Assembly (NCBI GenBank): GCA_904066235.2 | Contig: CAJFCV020000003.1 | Coordinates: 11,842,001-11,906,000, forward strand | Length of the DNA: 64,000 nucleotides | Source: Bursaphelenchus xylophilus | Taxonomy: Eukaryota; Nematoda; Chromadorea; Rhabditida; Aphelenchoididae | Reading direction: 5' to 3' | Part shown: positions 58,265 to 64,000 of the stretch, one piece after another | Layout of the letters: the number at the start of each line of letters is the position of its first letter | How positions within the stretch are numbered: position 1 is the stretch's first letter | Notes under the pieces: generated by a model | Databases searched by the model: none | Told to the model about the DNA's origin: nothing | Seen by the model: only the letters and a program-made list of their open reading frames with translations | Program-made: the position numbers and the translations under genes

Positions 58265-58565
58265 CATTTGTATTTTCATAAAATGCATGGACATTTGTTC
58301 TCTTTCGCACAGTGAATTTTGAACTTTTTCCCGCACTTGTCGCTAACGCACGGTGCATTTTTCTCCATTCGTGCGGACCGCAAAAGAGCCGCCGAAACAT
58401 CGCAGGACAAAAACCATTTTCAACGGAGTCGCTGCGACGTTTCGGAAGTGATTTTGCGCGATGAACGAAAATGCACAGTGCAAAATGTTCGAAAAGAGCG
58501 CATCGTGCGAAAAAAGGCAAAATGCACTGTGCGCCGGGACAAAAAGTCTACGCACTTTTGAAAGA
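58265..58565. mobile_element. Family B element
   Basis: Starts TTCATAAAATGCATGGAC, contains CACTTGTCGCTAACGCACGG and AAAATGCACAGTGCAAAATG, and ends CTACGCACTTTTGAAAGAG. A family A left end (58575-58616) follows. Confidence 0.7.
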
Positions 58566-58670
58566 GCGTACTATCAGCCTGTCGGGAAAATAATGAGCAC
58601 TCTGTTGCATTGAAAATGGCTGGTATAGTGGACGGACCTGACGCGATCGCCAAAAATGTGTAATTTTGTT

Positions 58671-58768
58671 TCCAGGAGGGAATAAAATTACCGCAAAATA
58701 CCTCCCTCTTCTGAGCAAAAGAAAAGGGAAGTATTTTGCTGCAATTTTAATCCCTCCTGGAAACAAAC
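58671..58768. mobile_element. 98-bp palindromic element
   Basis: GTTTCCAGGAGGGAATAAAA at left pairs with TTTTAATCCCTCCTGGAAAC at right; the arms pair almost fully around CTTCTGAGCAAAAG. No other copy seen in the window. Confidence 0.75.
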
Positions 58769-59514
58769 TTGCACACTTTTGACGACTAAATCATTTCATC
58801 AAAAATTCGCTGTAAACGAAAATAACATTCCATTCCAAAAAAAACCCCTATACTTCCTCACGATCACCTTTCAGTCTGCTGACGTTAACAGTCAATCTCC
58901 CGAGTTTCCAGGATATCCACAAGAGCAAAAACACTTTCCTCTCCACCCCAGCCGGAGATCACAGGGGTGGGGGCAGCACCTATTTTCAGGCCGCAAAGTG
59001 TCAGAAATTTGGAAATGTCAAAGGTTGAAATTAAGAAGAGGGGAAATATGGTGGATTGTGAAATTTAGAGCACCACTCGAGACATTGGGGAAGACCTTTC
59101 GATAGAAATGTCTGTCTGTCAGAAAAATAATACACCGAATGTTGAAAAAACAGCAAAAATAGGCTTCGTCACAGCTAGACGGGGCAATCCGGTCCGAAAA
59201 TCGCGGCCCGATCCCGTCTAGGCCCGCTAGTGTGCACTAAACGCTAGAATGCGCTGCACGCTTGTGATAAAAGGCGTAAAAAAGTCTACGTACTTTATGA
59301 AATTAATACGATTTTGTGACGCAAATTGTACTACGCTTTTTTCATACCCCAGTTGGCACCGTGTTTTCAGATTTTGACATTTTTCACTGTGCAACGGAGA
59401 ATATCATTTTTTTGACTTTGTCGCCGCGAATCTTGCACGCGCGACAGACAATTGCACAGTGCGAAATGGCTCTTTAGCGAAAAAATGTCGATGCAATTTT
59501 GAAAAAGCGTAGTA

Positions 59515-59806
59515 TCAGTCTGCCGGGAAAATAATGAGCACTATGTCGCATCGGAAATCGCACCGCCAAAAATAAATTGTCTCGGCAAAACTAAATTTAT
59601 TTTCACTTCAGCGACGTGACTTCTACTCCCATGCCGAATTTCAGCCTTCTAGCTCAAACGGCTAGCAAGATATGGAAAGAGAAAACAAGCGCATTACGAA
59701 AAAAATAAAAAAAGTCGCGGAGATCGGTTGCGTCCCAAAAATACAGAATGCCGTGCGACGCGATCGGCGCAGCGACGTTGCGCTCATTATTTTCCCGACA
59801 GACTGA
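59515..59806. mobile_element. Family A1 element with a ~135-bp insertion
   Basis: The left part runs to CACTTCAGCGACGTGAC near 59618; the right part restarts GTGCGACGCGATCGGCGC near 59752. The interrupting segment has no recognised ends. Confidence 0.7.
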
Positions 59807-59828
59807 TATATATTTATTTTCATTTATA

Positions 59829-60140
59829 TCAGTCTGTCGGGAAAATATCGGTCTGTCGGGAAAATAACGGCGGATCGTCGCGCCTCGGAATTGCCCATCA
59901 TCGCTTTGCGACTGCAAGCCGTGGTTGGGAATTTGATGCGCGATAGCGGCAAGACGAGAAATTTTGCTGCGACGACCCGCCGTTATTTTCCCGACAGACT
60001 GATAACGGCGGATCGTCGCGCCTTGAATCGTCCATCATCGGTTTGCGACGGCTAGTCACGGCCTGGAATTTGGAACCCGACTGCTGCGAGATGAGACGTT
60101 TTGCTGCGACAAATCCACATTATTTTCCCTACACACCCAA
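59829..60140. mobile_element. Outer family A element with A3 left and A2 right end
   Basis: Left TCAGTCTGTCGGGAAAATA, continued after the inner element as ACGGCGGATCGTCGCGCC; right GCGACAAATCCACATTATTT. Confidence 0.8.
59848..60002. mobile_element. Family A MITE, subfamily A3, 155 bp, nested
   Basis: Inserted at the TA inside the end repeat of the outer element, with TA at 59846-59847 and 60003-60004. Same length as the nested copy at 50474-50628. Confidence 0.9.
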
Positions 60141-60537
60141 TATTTAGCATTTCGTCGCATTGCAAAAATTGAACTAGCAATATTAGCAAGGAACCCGCCG
60201 TCTTTTTCAGAGGCTTTGAAACCGTCTTTCAATTCGCACTTCCCACATTTAAGTAGTAGTACAAAGTCGAAGCGATCAAAGCATACGAACCGCACCTCCT
60301 TTTGAACCGCAAGAAACCTTCAACACCTCTACAGTAATCCCAATTTGCTTCTCAATTATCGTGATTGCAGACCTGACAAATTGTCATCCTGAGGTCGCAT
60401 TTTGATTGAAAAAGCGGAAATTCCCTGAAACTTTCACACTTGGCCAGTTGAAAAGGCCAACAAACAACATGAGAAAACACCTCGGGCCCTTCGAGAACAA
60501 AAGCCATGTCTCCGGAGCTGATAATTCATTTTATTTG

Positions 60538-61523
60538 AGACATAAATCTGATTGATTATTCTGCCGAAATTGATCAAAAAAGTGTTGAGGAAACTTTTTG
60601 AGAGATTTTTTTTCGGAAATAATTGATAGAGATGATTCTAGAATAGCTTTTTTGGGGTTTTTTGTGAAAAAATTAGGAAAGTTTGAGGAAAAATCCAAAA
60701 TATTTTTTGATTTTTTGTGTAAAAATTATGAATTTGTTTCACAAGGAAAGTTCTACTCCACCCAAAAAAAGTCTTGAGAGTTTGCACTATGCAATTTTTG
60801 AGCTATTTCGGGACAAAATGACAATTGGGGAAACTGAAAAATCTTATTTTTCTTGCATGTAAGTGTCGAAGTAAGGATAATCGATGGCTTTGATTTCGAA
60901 AATCATATCCGTTTTTCCTAGCCGTTACTTTTTTCTCAAGCAGTACCGTAAATTAGTAATTTCTTGAAGTTTCTTCACAACTAATCGATTTAGGGGACTT
61001 CGACGGTGCTGATTTCAAATCAAAAAAATAATATGATTTTCGAAATCAGCGCTATCGAAATCCCCTAAATCGATTAGTTGTGAAGAAACTTCAAGAAATT
61101 ATTAATTTACAGCACTGCTTAAGAAAAAAGTACCGACTGGCAAAAATGAATATGATTTTTGAAATCAAAGCCATCCATTATCCTAATTTCGACTTTCTTT
61201 ACATGCAAGAAAAATAATATTTTTCAGTTTCCCCAATCGTCATTTTGTCCCGAAATTGCTCAAAAAATTGCATAGTGCAAACTGTCAAGACTTTTTTTGG
61301 GTGGAGTAGTATTTCTGTTTTGAAACAAATTCATAATTTTTACACAAAAAATCAAAAAATATTTTGAATTTTCCCTCAATGTTTCCTAATTTTTTTACAA
61401 AAAACCCCAAAAAAGCTATTCTAGAATTATCTCTATCAATTATTTCCGAAAAAAATCTCTCAAAAAGTTTCCTCGACACTTTTTTGATCAATTTCGGCAG
61501 TATAATCAATCAGATTTATGTCT
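60538..61523. mobile_element. 986-bp near-perfect palindrome
   Basis: AGACATAAATCTGATTGATT at left, inverted at right; arms of about 480 bp around 61030. The order of blocks (TTTTTTGGGGTTTTTTGTGA, ACTCCACCCAAAAAAAGTCT, CTAAATCGATTAGTTGTGAA) is mirrored. Small differences between arms show it is not a recent copy. No frame of note; may be a foldback transposon. Confidence 0.85.
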
Positions 61524-61529
61524 GTTTTA

Positions 61530-63315
61530 TGAATTTTTTCACAAAAATCCCCAAAATTATTCAGAATTATCTCTCGCAATTATTTCTTTAAAAAATCTCA
61601 AAAATTTTCTCCAACACTTTTTTGATCATCTCCGTTTTCTGTGAACTAGTGTAACGCACAATTCTTACTTCGAAAATTCGTGGTCGTCAATAGAAATTTT
61701 GCAAAAAAAAACTTTCGCTTTTTTAAAAACTATTGCAAAATTCAAAAAAAAAAAAAAAAAAAAAAAAACAGTAACCTCCATTTCCAAATGGGATAATCGA
61801 AAAGTGTCGTGCAGTGGTGCACTTGACACTAGCTTTTTCATCGCCAATCATCCGGAAGTTTGGGCAAATTTTGCGCTAGAAATTGTCTGAAACCGCCGGA
61901 TTCGATTAAAATTTCAAAGTTTTCAACCAAAAATTGACGATAATTCTCGTTGGGAATAAATTTACCATAAAATTTTCAATCTTTTTCTACAATTCAAAAA
62001 AAATTTTTTTTTGAAAATGCAAAAATCTTTTTAAAAAACACCCAAAAGTAGGTGCAAACAAAATTGTGAACTCAAATTGAGTATCGTGTCGGGAAATGAG
62101 TGAGCTCCCACTCATTCTTAACTCGATTTGGATTGCTTTTCGCACTGACGCACTTCAAATTCGGGCGTTCGTTTCCGGCCTTGTCTGCATTTTATTTTTT
62201 GCATTTTTAATTCAATTTGAGTGTTCTCTGGGATGTAAAAAAACTTTTTATGAGTCTCGAAGACAATTTTTTTTTTCATTTTTTTAGAAAAAAATTAATT
62301 TTGATAAATTTGCATATTTAAAAAAATATGCACACTTTTAAAAGATTTTTTTTTCATTTTTTTGTAAAAAAATTAAAAAATTAATTTTCATAAATTTGCA
62401 TATTTAAAAAATTATGCAAATTTTAATTTTTACAAATTTGAATATTCCAAAAAAATAATAAAAAATCCGAAAAAATCAAAATTTTCGGCAGTAATCATTT
62501 ATTCAGAACAAAAAAATTACTGTATCAAAAAAAAATCAAAATTTTCAAAAATACGAATAAAATTTGAGAGATAAAAACGCGTTACGACAGGGTTTTGCCT
62601 ACTTCCAAGTAGGGAGTTTGTGGGTTAGTTGAAAGATTAGTTAATTTGGAGAATCATTTTCGGAAAGATCATTACTGTATTAGACTTTGGGCAAAACTTT
62701 CAAAAAACATCAAAATTTGCCAAAATGAAAAATTTGTTTAAATCAAACATAGTTCGTAATCTGATTCAAAACAGTCTTCTTCAACGTTTCTATGTCAAAC
62801 GCCTAAGGCTTTTTGACTATTTTTATGGAAGACAAGGGAAAACAAGAGAAATTTAAGATCATAAAAATAAAGTTAATTCGTGAGAAAGCTCAAATATACA
62901 TTTAAAACATCACATTTGAGTTCTTTTTCGCCATTTCAGGCCGGTTAGTTCCCATCGGAGCAACGCTTGACTAAAAATGAAATTTTTTAAAAAATTTCTA
63001 AAAAATCAAACTCAAAAACATAAAAAATTAAAATTAAGCCCTTCAGGCAATCTGAAAAATGCATTTTTAAGCTTAAAAACCTCCTTACTTTTCATAAAAA
63101 CTCAAAAAATCTTCAAAATCCGACAAAATTTCAAAAATCCCCTAAGGGCATAATTCGAAAAAATCGTCATTTCCAGAAAATACAAGCCCTATACTCTCTA
63201 AAAATCACCTTTTCCACAAAATTTCATCAATTCTTTCATAACTTCTTACCAAAACAATCTTTTCCCCTACTACAATATAAATTTCCCCTCAAAAATCCAA
63301 AATTCTCCCCTTTAC
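61530..63315. other. AT-rich intron sequence
   Basis: Poly(A) run at 61745-61767, and a GAATTTGCATATTTAAAAAAA-type repeat at 62310-62460. No gene supported. Confidence 0.5.
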
Positions 63316-63726
63316 CTTTCAATTGAATGTTGTTATCACTGGCCATGGCCGAACTGGGGCGTTTTCTGTTCTTCTTGGACAATTTTTCCTCATCCACCAG
63401 GGACTCTTCCTTGTCAATTCCCGACTCCTCCAGGATCGAGGTCTCCTTCTCATCCACATCGAAAATCAAGCTTCTATCCGGGGTTCGGACCCTCTTCTCA
63501 ACGTCCGGATCCACTTCATCGGAAGTTTCAAAGTCCAATTTTGTTAGGGTCTTCGTCTCCACCGTCTTTTCATTCACTTCTCCGTTCAGCGATCCATTCA
63601 TCAGGTAATGGCGACGCTCCGCGTGTACATTCAGCACCCGTACCGGTTGATTGGCAGCGTTCGGACCGGCCGCTTCCAGGCTGCGCACAATTTCCTCGTC
63701 GAATTCGTCAATGGAGTCGAATTCTT
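63316..63726 (-). CDS. Internal exon of an acidic protein, probably the same large minus-strand gene
   Basis: 411-bp exon with acceptor TTCCAG before AAGAATTCG at 63726 and donor GAAAG/GTAAAG at 63316. It is open in one frame for 136 codons: EFDSIDEFDEEIVRSLEAAG, then NVHAERRHYLMNGSLNG, then TKTLTKLDFETSDEVDPDV, ending KNRKRPSSAMASDNNIQLK. Highly charged, no membrane segment, likely disordered and cytoplasmic. It leaves phase 1, which would fit the alternative acceptor in the exon at 41396-41535, though unseen exons may lie between. Family not recognised. Confidence 0.75.
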
Positions 63727-64000
63727 CTGGAATTTTTTTATATTATACTTGGTCAAAAAAGTCAGAAAAATCCAAAAATTTTTTTTTTTAAATTTTTCCA
63801 AAACTCTTTCTAAAGTAATATTAACCTTCTCTGAGATATATTTTTCACTTTTTGATAAAAAATCCAATAAAAAACCAGCATTTTAAAACCAAAAATTCGA
63901 TACTTTCAATTTCAAAAAAGTAAAAAAATCCAAAAAAAATTTTTTTTTTTTTAATTTTTCCAAAACTCTTGCTAAAGTATTATTAAGCCTCTCTGAGCTA
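63727..64000 (-). other. Intron upstream of the acidic exon
   Basis: AT-rich, with a near-repeat of TTTTTCCAAAACTCTT at 63796 and 63956. The gene continues beyond the window. Confidence 0.5.

Larger units (their letters stand above)
41536..63315 (-). other. Very long presumed intron (or two genes' spacer) packed with repeats
   Basis: No minus-strand exon with a clear acceptor, frame and donor was found between the exons at 41396-41535 and 63316-63726. Unique islands, where a small exon could hide, are 42380-42700, 44390-44830, 45900-46300, 49400-49860, 51050-51600, 52150-52600, 53320-54500, 58770-59100 and 61530-63300. I could not support a gene in any of them. Confidence 0.5.

Noticed and set aside
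62096..62287. 63-aa frame with one hydrophobic helix
   Set aside because: AT-rich tail of Phe and Lys codons; probably chance within the intron of the minus-strand gene.

Overview
This window looks like nuclear DNA of a nematode, probably a rhabditid close to Caenorhabditis. The evidence is TTTCAG-type splice acceptors, two acceptors lying a few bases before start codons as at spliced-leader sites, a serpentine receptor of the nematode Str-type superfamily, and a very high density of short inverted-repeat transposons with TA target sites. Non-repeat intergenic DNA is AT-rich. Genus and species cannot be fixed from the sequence alone.

Layout. 1-2412 holds the last three exons of a chemoreceptor gene (+). 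A tRNA-Leu(AAG) gene follows on the minus strand. 2738-9400 is repeat-rich and contains a decayed mariner transposase. 9408-10999 is a complete five-exon paralogue of the first receptor (342 aa).

11345-26070 is the outstanding region. It holds six tandem units of about 2555 bp, each with a divergent pair of intronless genes, giving twelve near-identical genes. Each encodes a 235-aa secreted precursor with three furin-type sites (RVKR, RVKR, RAKR, each followed by Asp) between repeated amphipathic helical modules. I do not recognise the family. The sixth unit has its promoter core inverted, and marker residues show exchange between the two palindrome arms.

27518-30386 is a complete three-exon GILT-like thiol reductase gene (244 aa) whose first intron carries four transposons stacked end to end. 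31075-32267 (minus) is a four-exon gene for a 171-aa four-helix membrane protein. From 33747 to beyond 41535 (minus) lie four phase-consistent exons at the 3' end of a large gene; a fifth exon at 63316-63726 probably belongs to it. It codes for a Ser-rich, low-complexity tail ending in ETDL, a possible PDZ ligand. Its introns hold most of the repeats.

Repeats. Main families: A, a ~155-bp TA-target element with ends TCAGTCTGTCGGGAAAATAA and three interchangeable subterminal cassettes; B and C, elements rich in the palindrome TGCACNGTGCA; D, a ~450-bp foldback ending in AAGTGCGACGCTCAGATTTT; F, a ~230-bp element; a hAT-type element with 8-bp target duplication and GGCCGGGCC arrays; and two nearly perfect ~1-kb palindromes. 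Most family-A copies share the TA target and two show nested insertion directly.

Functional reading: the known genes (chemosensory receptors, lysosomal thiol reductase, membrane proteins) are ordinary for a nematode arm region. The twelve-gene palindromic polyprotein array is the candidate for something undescribed.
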